Origin: an uncultured Alistipes sp. | Lineage (GTDB): Bacteria; Bacteroidota; Bacteroidia; Bacteroidales; Rikenellaceae | Assembly: GCA_934754975.1 (NCBI GenBank) | Contig: CAKVKI010000024.1 | Span: 1 to 17,420, forward strand | DNA length: 17,420 nt | Reading direction: 5' to 3' | Part shown: piece by piece, positions 8,042 through 14,809 of the stretch | Position numbering within the stretch: the stretch's first letter is position 1 | Layout of the letters: the number at the start of each line of letters is the position of its first letter | Made by a program: the position numbers and the translations under genes | Notes under the pieces: generated by a model | Told to the model about the DNA's origin: nothing | Database searches by the model: none | Seen by the model: the letters and a program-made list of their open reading frames with translations, nothing else

Positions 8042-9319
8042 TTATTTAATAGTAAGTTTGTAAGGCAGTGTGAATTTGATCTCCGTGGTTTTCTTATCCG
8101 CGGGATTATAGATACCGAGACTTCCTTTGACGACGTCCAGTTCGTTCATCGAGCGGGCCAGTGCGGCCGACGTTTCGAAACTCAGGGTCCGTTCGCCTTG
8201 CGTGATCCGGGCGGGTTCGACCTTCTCGGCGGCAAAGCGCGCGCCGTCGGCGGGATTCCAGAACACAAGTTCGCGCACCTCGGCCTGTGCGCCGTTCACG
8301 CGCAGCTGGATGGCGCCGCGCAGCAGGCTGCCGGCCTGCTCGAAGCGGACGACGCCTTTCGGAAGTACGGCGACCTTGCCTTCGGCAGGATCGAAATAGA
8401 TCGTCCGCGACACGCGGGCGCCGCCGAACAGGTACGTAAGTTCGATCTTATTGACATCGGCCGGCGATGCGTATTCGGGATTATAGGTCAGCAGATAGAG
8501 GTCGTCCCCGTAAGGCTTGACGTCCATTCCGAGCGCAGACTCGCTCTGCAGGCGCGGCTGCCGGGCGGTCACGGCGCGGCGGCCGCTGAGCCGCAGCGAA
8601 TAGACGCAGGCGCCCGGCGTCTCGGACTCGACTTGGATCGAAAGCCCGTTGCAGAGTGCCAGGTAGTTACGTTTCAGGGTTTCGACCGCTCCTTTACGGG
8701 TGGCGTCGAAGAAATAGTCGTACAGTCCGTCGAGTTCATTCACGTTCTGCTGGATGCGGTCGAGGTCGGTGATCGTTTCAAGTTCGCTGCGCAGACGCTC
8801 GTACTCGGCCTGCTTGGCGTCGTCGATGGCCAGGAACGTCTCGATCAACTGCCGCCGCGCCGTCTCCGGGAAGGGATAGAGTACCGAATATTCGTAACGG
8901 TAACTCTTCGTCTTCTTGCTGTACACCCGTTCCCAATAAATCGCCTCGGCGTTCGAGAGGGTGATATTATTCAGGTAAGGCAGTTTCCCGGCTTCGGTCA
9001 TCAGCACCGAGGAGTAATCGTTCATTACGCTGACCAGCTGGTCGCGCGTAACCTGCCGCGTGGTCATCTTCTCGGCGGACGAGATGTTGACCGCCACGGC
9101 ATTGACGATGTACTGCCGGATCGAAGCCATGCACTTGTCCGAAGCGGCGGCAAGGGTCTCCCCCACCTCCGTGACGGCGAAATGCGACGGATCGGATTTC
9201 CCGATCCAGTCGGGTTTGCGCTTGCTGCTCGACTCGACGACCTTGTCCTTCTGGGCAAAAGCCCCGGAAGAGATACAGCATGCCGACAACAGCAGCGCGA
9301 AAGTAAGTAAACGCTTCAT
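8042..9319 (-). CDS. Exported LPP20-like protein with beta-rich C-terminus
   Basis: The 425-residue protein has a signal peptide. The best type I site is after AFA at residue 22, but LSAC at 11-14 could also be read as a lipobox. The segment from about residue 36 (KPDWIG, then a VTEVGETLAAASDKCMA helix) resembles the LPP20/FlgT-N pattern, in which a PDW motif precedes a helix of regularly spaced Ala. A helical section (about 155-220) follows, and the rest is beta-rich, with an R-L-S-G-R segment. No catalytic motif is visible. It lies 7 bases after the zinc-ribbon membrane protein gene and 8 bases before the lipoprotein gene. It probably belongs to a periplasmic or outer-membrane assembly (inference). 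Confidence 0.8.
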   Translation of the reverse strand: MKRLLTFALLLSACCISSGAFAQKDKVVESSSKRKPDWIGKSDPSHFAVTEVGETLAAASDKCMASIRQYIVNAVAVNISSAEKMTTRQVTRDQLVSVMNDYSSVLMTEAGKLPYLNNITLSNAEAIYWERVYSKKTKSYRYEYSVLYPFPETARRQLIETFLAIDDAKQAEYERLRSELETITDLDRIQQNVNELDGLYDYFFDATRKGAVETLKRNYLALCNGLSIQVESETPGACVYSLRLSGRRAVTARQPRLQSESALGMDVKPYGDDLYLLTYNPEYASPADVNKIELTYLFGGARVSRTIYFDPAEGKVAVLPKGVVRFEQAGSLLRGAIQLRVNGAQAEVRELVFWNPADGARFAAEKVEPARITQGERTLSFETSAALARSMNELDVVKGSLGIYNPADKKTTEIKFTLPYKLTIK

Positions 9320-9326
9320 CGGATTG

Positions 9327-10253
9327 TCATTTTAGGGATTTTACCTTCCGCGTATCGGAATCGTAACGCAGTTTCACCTTGCCCGTAAAAGCGCCGAGCG
9401 CCTCCGCGTCGTTATGCGTCTTGTAATGGCGGGCTATGAGCAGGGCGCAATCGACGTCGCCCATGTTTCCCTGGCTGTGCGCGAAGAAGAACTCCTCGGC
9501 CGCCGCGCTTTCGCCGGCATCGAGCATGGCATGCACCACGCTCAGCCGCAGATCTTTGTCGCCGTTCTCGTCATCGTCGGCCGATGCGAGGTAACCATCC
9601 CGCAGTTTGATCCATTCGGGCTGCGCGGCATAAGCCGCTTCGGCCCTGCGGGCGGCATGGTTCCGCACCGCCAGCGCACCGACGCCCACACAGCACAGCG
9701 CCAGCACGACAGACGCGATCAGGATCACCTTTTTGCGGTTGCGGGCATGAGCCTCGGCCTGCCCGGCAAGGGCGTCGTCCAGCCGCAGTTCCATCGCGTC
9801 GAGCCGGGCCATTACGTCGGCATTGTCCGCGAAACGCTCCCGCACCGAAGCGGCGTCCTCGGCGAAGACCCGCGCGGCGGCGCGTACGACCACCTCACCA
9901 GCGCTAAGCCGCTGTCTTCCCCGCATCAGCGCAACCACCAGCAGGATCAGTGCGGCGACGGCCAGCAGGTAGAAAAAATTAGCCCCGGTAAGCACGCCCG
10001 AGAGCAGGCAGAAAGCCAGCGCAACACCGCAAAGCAGGGGCGTCATCTTACGGGCCGTCTCACCCAATGCGGGCATCGGGACGGTATCCAGCCCAGCCAG
10101 CCCCTCTTCGAGACTGGCGAGCATCAGGCAGGGGTCGGCTTCGACCCCGGCGGTAATGTCATTGACCACGGCTTCGACGTAATCGGCGCCGCAGGCGGGA
10201 CAGAGGTTCTGCGAATCGGACATCCGGGCGCCGCAGACAGGACAGGTTTTCAT
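9327..10253 (-). CDS. Zinc-ribbon membrane protein with three helices
   Basis: The 308-residue protein begins with a zinc ribbon (Cys4, Cys7, Cys18, Cys21). It has a hydrophobic pair at about 72-88 and 92-110, a soluble helical segment (about 115-172), a third membrane helix at about 175-196 and a C-terminal soluble region of about 110 residues. With the ribbon in the cytoplasm, three crossings place the C-terminal part in the periplasm, so it is the one member that could link the ribbon proteins to the exported ones (inference). The tail is Ala- and Glu-rich and resembles a short tetratricopeptide-like helix set. I recognise no named family. Gaps of 33 and 7 bases tie it to the operon. Confidence 0.8.
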   Translation of the reverse strand: MKTCPVCGARMSDSQNLCPACGADYVEAVVNDITAGVEADPCLMLASLEEGLAGLDTVPMPALGETARKMTPLLCGVALAFCLLSGVLTGANFFYLLAVAALILLVVALMRGRQRLSAGEVVVRAAARVFAEDAASVRERFADNADVMARLDAMELRLDDALAGQAEAHARNRKKVILIASVVLALCCVGVGALAVRNHAARRAEAAYAAQPEWIKLRDGYLASADDDENGDKDLRLSVVHAMLDAGESAAAEEFFFAHSQGNMGDVDCALLIARHYKTHNDAEALGAFTGKVKLRYDSDTRKVKSLK

Positions 10254-10286
10254 CGTAATCCTAAGTTAGTTCCGACATCGGTTCGA

Positions 10287-11237
10287 TCAGAGTCCGAAGA
10301 GCCATTCGCCCAGCGACTTGCCTTTCTTCTCATAGGAATCGGCTTTGGTCTGCTTCAGCGTCTTGGCTTCGGCAGTCGCCTCCTGCTGCGTACGTTCGCG
10401 CAGCTGCTCGGCGTCCATCCTGCGCAGCTCCTGCTCCAGTGCGGCGGCTTCGGCGGCCGCGGCCTGCGCGTCGAGACGGTTCAGGAAGCGGACCACCTCG
10501 CCGTAATTGGGGCTTACCGGGTTGCACGAGCGGCACAAATCCAGCGCCGCGTCGATATTGCCCTGGCGGACCAGGATATCGGCTTCGGCGACGGCCTGCT
10601 TCACTTCGTTTTCAAGCAGTTTGTTGTAAACCTGCACCTTGAGGTCGGAGACGGCTGCGTATTCATCGACGTTCTCCGGAATCACCGCCAGCGCGGCCAT
10701 CGCATCCTCGTACTCCCCGCGGGCGACGAGCGAGTTGATCTTGGAGAGGATCTTCGGCATCTGGCGCGTATAGTAGTCGGCGATGCTCTGCTGCACGTCC
10801 TTGATCATCTTGGCGAAACGTACGTCGTTCACGTTCACCTTGTTGATGAGCGAACGCATGCAGGCCTCCCCGCTCTTGCCGTTGGCCTGGAGCGATACGG
10901 TCTGGCTGGCGAAAACGGTATTTTCGAAGAGGTTCTTGACCGAAAGGGTCAGGTCGGCACGCACGACATGCACGGTCGTCATGCCCGTATCGACCGTGCC
11001 GTCGTCGGTGACGGTAAGCGTCGGCGTGACGACGAAAAGCCCCGCCGCGTCGGCCATGCCGTTGCGGGTGATGATCTTGCTGATCTTATTGCGGAGGGCC
11101 GCAGCGTTGCTCTCGCCGAGCTGCGCGGCCGTGTCTTCGTCGATATAGGCCGAGAGGTCGATTACGGTCTGCGCCCGGAGCGACAGCGCGCCCAGCGCGA
11201 ACGCCGCGAAGAACGATAATTTACGAAGCAGATTCAT
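10287..11237 (-). CDS. Exported CsgG/TolB-N-like protein with helical repeats
   Basis: The 316-residue protein has a signal peptide ending near LRA (about residue 22). Residues about 35-150 alternate strands and helices (LRNKISKIITRNGM followed by a FVVTPTLTV strand), in the manner of the CsgG/TolB N-terminal fold that opens many periplasmic assembly proteins; this is a weak match by eye. Residues about 150-260 look like tetratricopeptide-type helical hairpins, including an AEADILVRQGNIDAALDLC repeat unit. Residues about 262-300 form an Ala/Glu/Gln-rich coiled coil, and the end is basic. It begins 10 bases after the preceding gene. It is probably a periplasmic partner of the CsgG-like and FlgT-like proteins upstream. 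Confidence 0.75.
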   Translation of the reverse strand: MNLLRKLSFFAAFALGALSLRAQTVIDLSAYIDEDTAAQLGESNAAALRNKISKIITRNGMADAAGLFVVTPTLTVTDDGTVDTGMTTVHVVRADLTLSVKNLFENTVFASQTVSLQANGKSGEACMRSLINKVNVNDVRFAKMIKDVQQSIADYYTRQMPKILSKINSLVARGEYEDAMAALAVIPENVDEYAAVSDLKVQVYNKLLENEVKQAVAEADILVRQGNIDAALDLCRSCNPVSPNYGEVVRFLNRLDAQAAAAEAAALEQELRRMDAEQLRERTQQEATAEAKTLKQTKADSYEKKGKSLGEWLFGL

Positions 11238-11247
11238 GGTCTGTTGT

Positions 11248-12513
11248 TTAGTAGATGATTACGTCGATGGAATTACCCGTGATCGTACGCGACACGGAGA
11301 GGTTCAGCCCCTTGAGGTACTGGTAGAGCGCCAGCGCGAAGTCATTGACGTCGGACTGCATGCCGTCCTCCATGGAGTTGTCCACAAAGATATCGCTGAA
11401 GGCCAGCAGCGTACTCGTACGGCCCTGCGTATGGTATTTGCCGTTCTTGGCGTGGCGTTTGACCCACGAAACGAGAATGTCCGAGAGCGGCATGATGTTG
11501 TTGATTTCGGTGTCCATGTTGATCGCCGAGCCGGGATCGATCGTGAAACGCACGGCCACGCTCTGGCCGGTCGAGATCTTGGTCGCCATACGGGTCGAAA
11601 TCTGTTTCATGAAGTCGCCGATCATCGCTTTGGCCATGACGCCGCACAGCACGTCGGCCGTGGTGCGCTTGCGGCCCGAGATTTCGGATTTCGTGGCCAG
11701 CGTATTGCCCGTGGCGACCTCGATCGCCTGCAGGGTCAGCGAAACGCGCACGCCGCCGTCGTTCACGTCCTGATTGATATCGACGCTCACAGAAACGTCG
11801 GCTCCGGAATTGGCCAGAATCGCATCGTCGAGCGACATGCCGTCGCCCATACGCACCTGATAGGTATTGGCGTTATTCAGCGAGGTGAGCAGGTCCTTGG
11901 TCTCGACGCCCTCGCCGATGAAGCCTTCGTTCACCTTCGAAATCGCCATGCGCATGTCCGAATTGTTGCGGATCGCCTCTTCATAGGATTCGTCCCCTTT
12001 GCGGAAAGGCACTACCATGACCGTCGGCATGGCGATCAGCTCCTGCGTCTCGGAGAGCGCGATATCGGAAGCGCTGCGCCCGATGACGCCGTTGTTGATC
12101 AGGTCCCGTTCGAGCGACTCGGTATAGAGGTCGATCGTCGCGAAGACCTGTATGTTTTTATCGGCCGTCTTGTTGGTCCGGTCAGCAATCGTGCAGCTGC
12201 GGATGAAATTGGCGTAACGGGTCGTGCCGAGCAGCGTGCCGACATACTGCGAAGCGTCGGCCGAAGGTTTGTAGCCCAGCAGGGGCTTGTTGTCGTTCAG
12301 GCCGTCTATACCGTTATATAAATAGGTGTATATCACAGATTTTTTCGCCATTTCGGTTGCCTCCTTCTTCGTACGGGCGATTCCGGAACACTCCAGCGTC
12401 GCAATTTTTCCGGTCGTTTTCTTCAGGATGGCATCGGTCGTGTAATTCTGGGCCGCCGCCGGGATCAGGGCGCAAAGAACGACGATAACTGACAATACGG
12501 ACTTCCTAAACAT
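11248..12513 (-). CDS. Exported FlgT-N/DUF6175-like protein
   Basis: The 421-residue protein has a clear signal peptide (cleavage after PAAA, about residue 21). The first mature domain carries IATLECSGIARTKKEATEMA, a strand followed by a helix with spaced Ala residues, as in the N-terminal domain of the flagellar protein FlgT. The middle (about 165-300) has a VMVVPF strand, an ADVSVSVDI strand and a long helix, resembling a TolB/CsgG-type domain. From memory it may belong to DUF6175, a Bacteroidota family of unknown function; I could not check this. No catalytic residues stand out. A 92-base gap with a hairpin separates it from the CsgG-like gene upstream. Periplasmic location is expected. 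Confidence 0.8.
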   Translation of the reverse strand: MFRKSVLSVIVVLCALIPAAAQNYTTDAILKKTTGKIATLECSGIARTKKEATEMAKKSVIYTYLYNGIDGLNDNKPLLGYKPSADASQYVGTLLGTTRYANFIRSCTIADRTNKTADKNIQVFATIDLYTESLERDLINNGVIGRSASDIALSETQELIAMPTVMVVPFRKGDESYEEAIRNNSDMRMAISKVNEGFIGEGVETKDLLTSLNNANTYQVRMGDGMSLDDAILANSGADVSVSVDINQDVNDGGVRVSLTLQAIEVATGNTLATKSEISGRKRTTADVLCGVMAKAMIGDFMKQISTRMATKISTGQSVAVRFTIDPGSAINMDTEINNIMPLSDILVSWVKRHAKNGKYHTQGRTSTLLAFSDIFVDNSMEDGMQSDVNDFALALYQYLKGLNLSVSRTITGNSIDVIIY

Positions 12514-12549
12514 TTGATCTTATTTTTTAAGTTTGAACGGATAAAGCCC

Positions 12550-12572
12550 CCGGGACGCCGTCGGCACCCCGG
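12550..12572 (-). other. Intergenic GC-rich hairpin between first and second operon genes
   Basis: CCGGG (12550-12554) pairs with CCCGG (12568-12572), and GCC (12557-12559) pairs with GGC (12563-12565) around a three-base loop, with a two-base mismatch between the stems. No T-run follows on the minus strand, so it is more likely a processing or stabilising structure, or a leaky attenuator, than a true terminator. Confidence 0.45.
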
Positions 12573-12605
12573 AGACTGTATGGAACAGGATATTTTTCGA
12601 AACGC

Positions 12606-13502
12606 TTATGCACCTACCAGACCTTTGAGGAATCCGCCTGCGGCCGTTCCCTGCTTATCGACGATGACGATCAGCTTCTCGCCGCTGTTGAACTTCTCCT
12701 TGATGGCCTCCTCGCCCGCAGCGACCTGGCATTTGGTAACGCCGTCCATCACCTCGACGGCGACGAGCGTACCGATCTCCGATTTGGTCACCTTCGGACC
12801 GATCTTACGCTCGGTGTATACTTTGAAGCGGGTCTTCTTGGCAACGCCCATCTCCGAGCCGCCCGAAATGTAGAGGTCCTTCACGCGGCCTTTCTTGTCG
12901 GCTTCGCCCAGCTCCAGGATGTAGGTTTCGAACTTGAAGTGGTTGTCGACGAATTTGATCATCGCCTTGCGCAGGTCCTTCATCGCGTCGTTGAACGCGC
13001 CGTCCTTCGAATCGGCATCGACACCCATCACGGCGACGGTCTCCGATCCGACCATCGCGCCGTCGATGATATTGTACACCTTCAGCGCCAGCGTCACCTC
13101 GGCTTTGTTGTACATCTTGCCGTCGATGTCCGATTTGAAGGTCGAAAACGAGACGTTGTTGGCCTGTCCGATAACGACTTTCTTCGCTCCCAGCGCCTTG
13201 TAGGCGGCTTCGCTTTCAGACTTCCAGTTGGCGTCGTTCACCACGTCCTCGGCATTGCGGTCGGCATAGAGCTTCGACAGCGTTTCGTCGGTCAGGGCAT
13301 CGACGATGTGAAAACGGCCCCGGTCGGAAAAGCCCGACAGAACGGCAGCGCGCATGTTATCGCACGCAGCCTGGCTGACGGCATCGGTGCAGGCAAAAGG
13401 GTTGATGATTACGGTCTCTTTCGAGGGATCCTCCTGCGCGGCAGCGCCCAGGGTTACAAACACGGCAGCGGCCGCCAGAACAGTTCTGAATACGTTTTTC
13501 AT
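12606..13502 (-). CDS. CsgG-like exported protein with FlgT-C-like end
   Basis: The 298-residue protein has a signal peptide cleaved after GAAA (about residue 22). The N-terminal domain resembles the CsgG/TolB-N fold: a VIINPF strand, a helix, then a GRFHIVDAL strand, and KALGAKKVVIGQA, which matches the GA-x-x-VVIG strand typical of CsgG. The C-terminal third (about 205-290) has a KGRVKDLYISGG strand pair, a RFKVYTER strand, an IGTLVAVEVMDG strand and a closing KLIVIVD strand. This is the pattern of the FlgT C-terminal barrel, a fusion-like architecture. It has no lipobox, unlike CsgG itself. It is the first gene of the operon, about 100 bases after the terminator of the upstream RNA gene. 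Confidence 0.8.
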   Translation of the reverse strand: MKNVFRTVLAAAAVFVTLGAAAQEDPSKETVIINPFACTDAVSQAACDNMRAAVLSGFSDRGRFHIVDALTDETLSKLYADRNAEDVVNDANWKSESEAAYKALGAKKVVIGQANNVSFSTFKSDIDGKMYNKAEVTLALKVYNIIDGAMVGSETVAVMGVDADSKDGAFNDAMKDLRKAMIKFVDNHFKFETYILELGEADKKGRVKDLYISGGSEMGVAKKTRFKVYTERKIGPKVTKSEIGTLVAVEVMDGVTKCQVAAGEEAIKEKFNSGEKLIVIVDKQGTAAGGFLKGLVGA

Positions 13503-13530
13503 ATGTTTAAGTAAGGGTTAGTTGTTCATT

Positions 13531-13548
13531 GTGTCGATGGGGCGACAC
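13531..13548 (-). other. Short hairpin in leader of the CsgG-like gene
   Basis: GTGTCG (13531-13536) pairs perfectly with CGACAC (13543-13548) around a six-base loop, 29-46 bases upstream of the start codon of the CsgG-like gene. It may stabilise the 5' end of the mRNA or tune translation; either role is inference. Confidence 0.4.
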
Positions 13549-13599
13549 GTCGGTTCCGGCCCCCGCACCAAAAGGGTCCGATATAACTCGTTATTAAAC

Positions 13600-13690
13600 A
13601 AAAAAAAGGAAAGCGTGGTGCTGAATGCTTATTTTAGAGTGGGAGGTTCTTGCAAAACCTGAAGAATAAAATAAGCAACAGTCCCACGCT
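13600..13690 (-). terminator. Terminator of the small RNA / possible attenuator
   Basis: Eight A residues on the plus strand (13600-13607) give a U8 tail on the minus transcript. Directly before it is a three-part stem: 13612-13618 with 13684-13690 (7 pairs), 13626-13636 with 13667-13677 (11 perfect pairs) and 13644-13648 with 13656-13660, with a seven-base loop. The same U-run also follows the closing stem of the rod fold. It either ends the small RNA or attenuates read-through into the operon. Confidence 0.65.
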
Positions 13691-13805
13691 CTAAATCCGA
13701 AAACGGACAGAACGTGAAGAAATGCCGGCTTATTCTCTCCTTCGTAATAACTTGCAAGATTTACCACTCGAGAATAAACTTACACTTTCCGTGTTAGTCA
13801 ATATG
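13600..13805 (-). ncRNA. Candidate 6S-like structured small RNA
   Basis: A promoter-like element and a U8 terminator bracket about 205 bases with no coding potential. Read on the minus strand the RNA folds into a long rod. The ends close with 13782-13790 against 13608-13616 (9 pairs). Then 13764-13779 pairs with 13627-13642 (14 of 16), 13752-13759 with 13648-13655 (8 of 8), and 13730-13737 with 13662-13669 (8 pairs). The tip is a hairpin of 13709-13716 with 13685-13692, capped by UCCG-UUUU-CGGA. Between the last two stems is a bubble of about 13/15 bases, and between the two 8-base stems one of 14/6. End-to-end pairing, a total rod of 183 bases and large internal bubbles are hallmarks of 6S RNA, which binds RNA polymerase by mimicking open promoters. 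Primary sequence similarity was not tested. An alternative local fold (13612-13690) would make it a leader attenuator. Confidence 0.6.
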
Positions 13806-13811
13806 TTACTA

Positions 13812-13842
13812 CAAATGTAAAAAACATATTCGGAAAATACAA
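13812..13842 (-). promoter_or_regulatory. Bacteroidota-type promoter for the small RNA
   Basis: On the minus strand TACATTTG (13819 to 13812) matches the -7 consensus TAnnTTTG, and TTG (13842 to 13840) lies 20 bases upstream as the -33 element. The predicted transcription start is near 13805, about 15 bases before the closing stem of the RNA rod. Confidence 0.6.
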
Positions 13843-13871
13843 CACCGACACTTCTTTTTTGGGACTGTTGC

Positions 13872-14050
13872 GAGTACAATTTACGACAAAACATTTAAAT
13901 CGGCAATATTGATTCCAAAATATCTTATTTCATATTGCGGGAACAGGCCCTTGCGGAGAGCGTTCCATCCAATCAATTGATTTACAATAATACACAAACG
14001 GCAAAATATAATTTTCATATTCCGCCCGAGGAAACGGCAGCGTTGAGAGA
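13872..14050. other. AT-rich intergenic stretch, no gene seen
   Basis: This stretch lies between the upstream edge of the small RNA promoter and the terminator of the membrane-protein gene. Open frames here overlap the membrane-protein gene in the wrong frame or lack support. I see no RNA gene and no repeat. Confidence 0.6.
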
Positions 14051-14081
14051 CAAGAAAACCGGACCGAAAAAACCGGCCCGG
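14051..14081 (-). terminator. Intrinsic terminator of the membrane-protein gene
   Basis: On the minus strand an 8-base stem (14081-14074 with 14066-14059, one G-U pair) and a seven-base loop are followed by TTTTCTTG. It lies about 20 bases after the stop codon of the membrane-protein gene. Confidence 0.75.
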
Positions 14082-14102
14082 CGCGCATATCCGAGGACAA
14101 TT

Positions 14103-14612
14103 TTACATGGTAAGGAGTACCAATGCGGCCATCGGCACGACGGCCCACCAAAGCGTGCGCCGCTCTCCCGCAGGCATCAGCCGGGCAAGGGCCTCCGAGC
14201 GTTCCAGGTAACAGAGGAATCCGAACCACAGACCGCCCCAAGCCAGATTCAGCGCTTCGGCACGCACCAATACGGCATAACCGCCCGATGCTTCCGGATC
14301 ATAACCGGTAAACAACGGGGCAATCGCGGCAACGCCATGCACCAGCATCTGCAAACCGGCATACCAGCGAACCAAAGGCATGCCATAGGATTTTCGCAGC
14401 GCCAGACAGCAGAACAGCCCCACAGGCAGCAATGCCGCGGCAAGCCCCAGCAGCCGCATCCCTGCCGTCCAGCCGTCCAGCCACAGATTCCCGTCCACGC
14501 ACTGCACCAACAGCGTCAAACACCATTCGCCCAGGCGGGTTACGCCGAAAGCGCCGAACAGCCACACGGGTCCCGGCAGTTCATTGAGATTTTGGAGGAA
14601 AGGGGATTTCAT
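14103..14612 (-). CDS. Small four-helix membrane protein, function unknown
   Basis: The 169-residue protein has four hydrophobic helices, at about 15-37, 49-71, 83-103 and 115-135, with a possible fifth at the very C-terminus (about 152-169). A cluster of basic and acidic residues lies between the fourth and fifth. There is no cleavable signal peptide and no enzyme motif; Trp and Leu are abundant. I do not recognise the family; small DoxX-like or DUF membrane proteins have similar size and layout, but nothing specific supports them. It has its own promoter box 26 bases upstream and its own terminator downstream, so it is probably a single-gene unit unrelated to either neighbouring operon. Confidence 0.75.
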   Translation of the reverse strand: MKSPFLQNLNELPGPVWLFGAFGVTRLGEWCLTLLVQCVDGNLWLDGWTAGMRLLGLAAALLPVGLFCCLALRKSYGMPLVRWYAGLQMLVHGVAAIAPLFTGYDPEASGGYAVLVRAEALNLAWGGLWFGFLCYLERSEALARLMPAGERRTLWWAVVPMAALVLLTM

Positions 14613-14637
14613 CGGGAATAAAGTTTGCGGTACGCCG

Positions 14638-14645
14638 CAAAGATA
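14638..14645 (-). promoter_or_regulatory. Promoter -7 box of the membrane-protein gene
   Basis: On the minus strand TATCTTTG (14645 to 14638), followed by C, matches the TAnnTTTG consensus 26 bases upstream of the start codon. The -33 region (about 14664) is weak, with CTG in place of TTG. The predicted leader is under 20 bases. Confidence 0.6.
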
Positions 14646-14708
14646 GTAAAAAATCAGGTCATTCAGTAGACTTAAAGCCGTGTCTCAATCTACGTTATTC
14701 CCAGGCGG

Positions 14709-14748
14709 AAAAAAGGCCCGTGCATCTCCAAAAGACGATGCACGGGCC
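14709..14748 (-). terminator. Strong intrinsic terminator of the GH18 operon
   Basis: GGCCCGTGCATC (14715-14726) and GATGCACGGGCC (14737-14748) form a perfect 12-base stem with a ten-base loop. On the minus strand it is followed by six T (14714-14709). It lies about 60 bases after the stop codon of the endoglycosidase gene and ends that operon. Confidence 0.9.
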
Positions 14749-14809
14749 AGATACTAAGATACTTGGTATACTTAAATCGGTCAACAGAGTCTCATCATCC
14801 CTCAGAAGT

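Larger units (their letters stand above)
17..13502 (-). other. Eleven-gene operon: envelope and zinc-ribbon system
   Basis: Eleven co-directional genes are packed with gaps of 84, 92, 33, 20, 10, 10, 8, 8 and 7 bases plus one 4-base ATGA overlap, so they probably form one transcription unit, perhaps graded by hairpins in the two larger gaps. The first seven products are exported or membrane proteins, except that the fourth also has a cytoplasmic zinc ribbon. The last four have no signal peptide. No clear TAnnTTTG promoter is visible between the upstream RNA terminator and the first gene, so transcription may come by read-through from the promoter near 13812-13842 or from a weak promoter not recognised here. 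The unit may continue past the left edge: an ATG lies four bases beyond the last stop codon. Confidence 0.75.

Noticed and set aside
9414..11219. 601-codon open frame on the plus strand
   Set aside because: It lies antisense to two genes with clear signal peptide or zinc ribbon starts. The product is Arg/His/Gly-rich and shows no family features.
13612..13690. Integron attC-like site or IS end suggested by the long imperfect inverted repeat
   Set aside because: No integrase, transposase, flanking duplication or core site is present. The U8 tail and upstream promoter explain the structure as RNA.
13935..14621. 228-codon open frame on the plus strand
   Set aside because: It is antisense to the membrane-protein gene and crosses that gene's terminator. 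The product is Gln/Arg/His-rich without a fold pattern.
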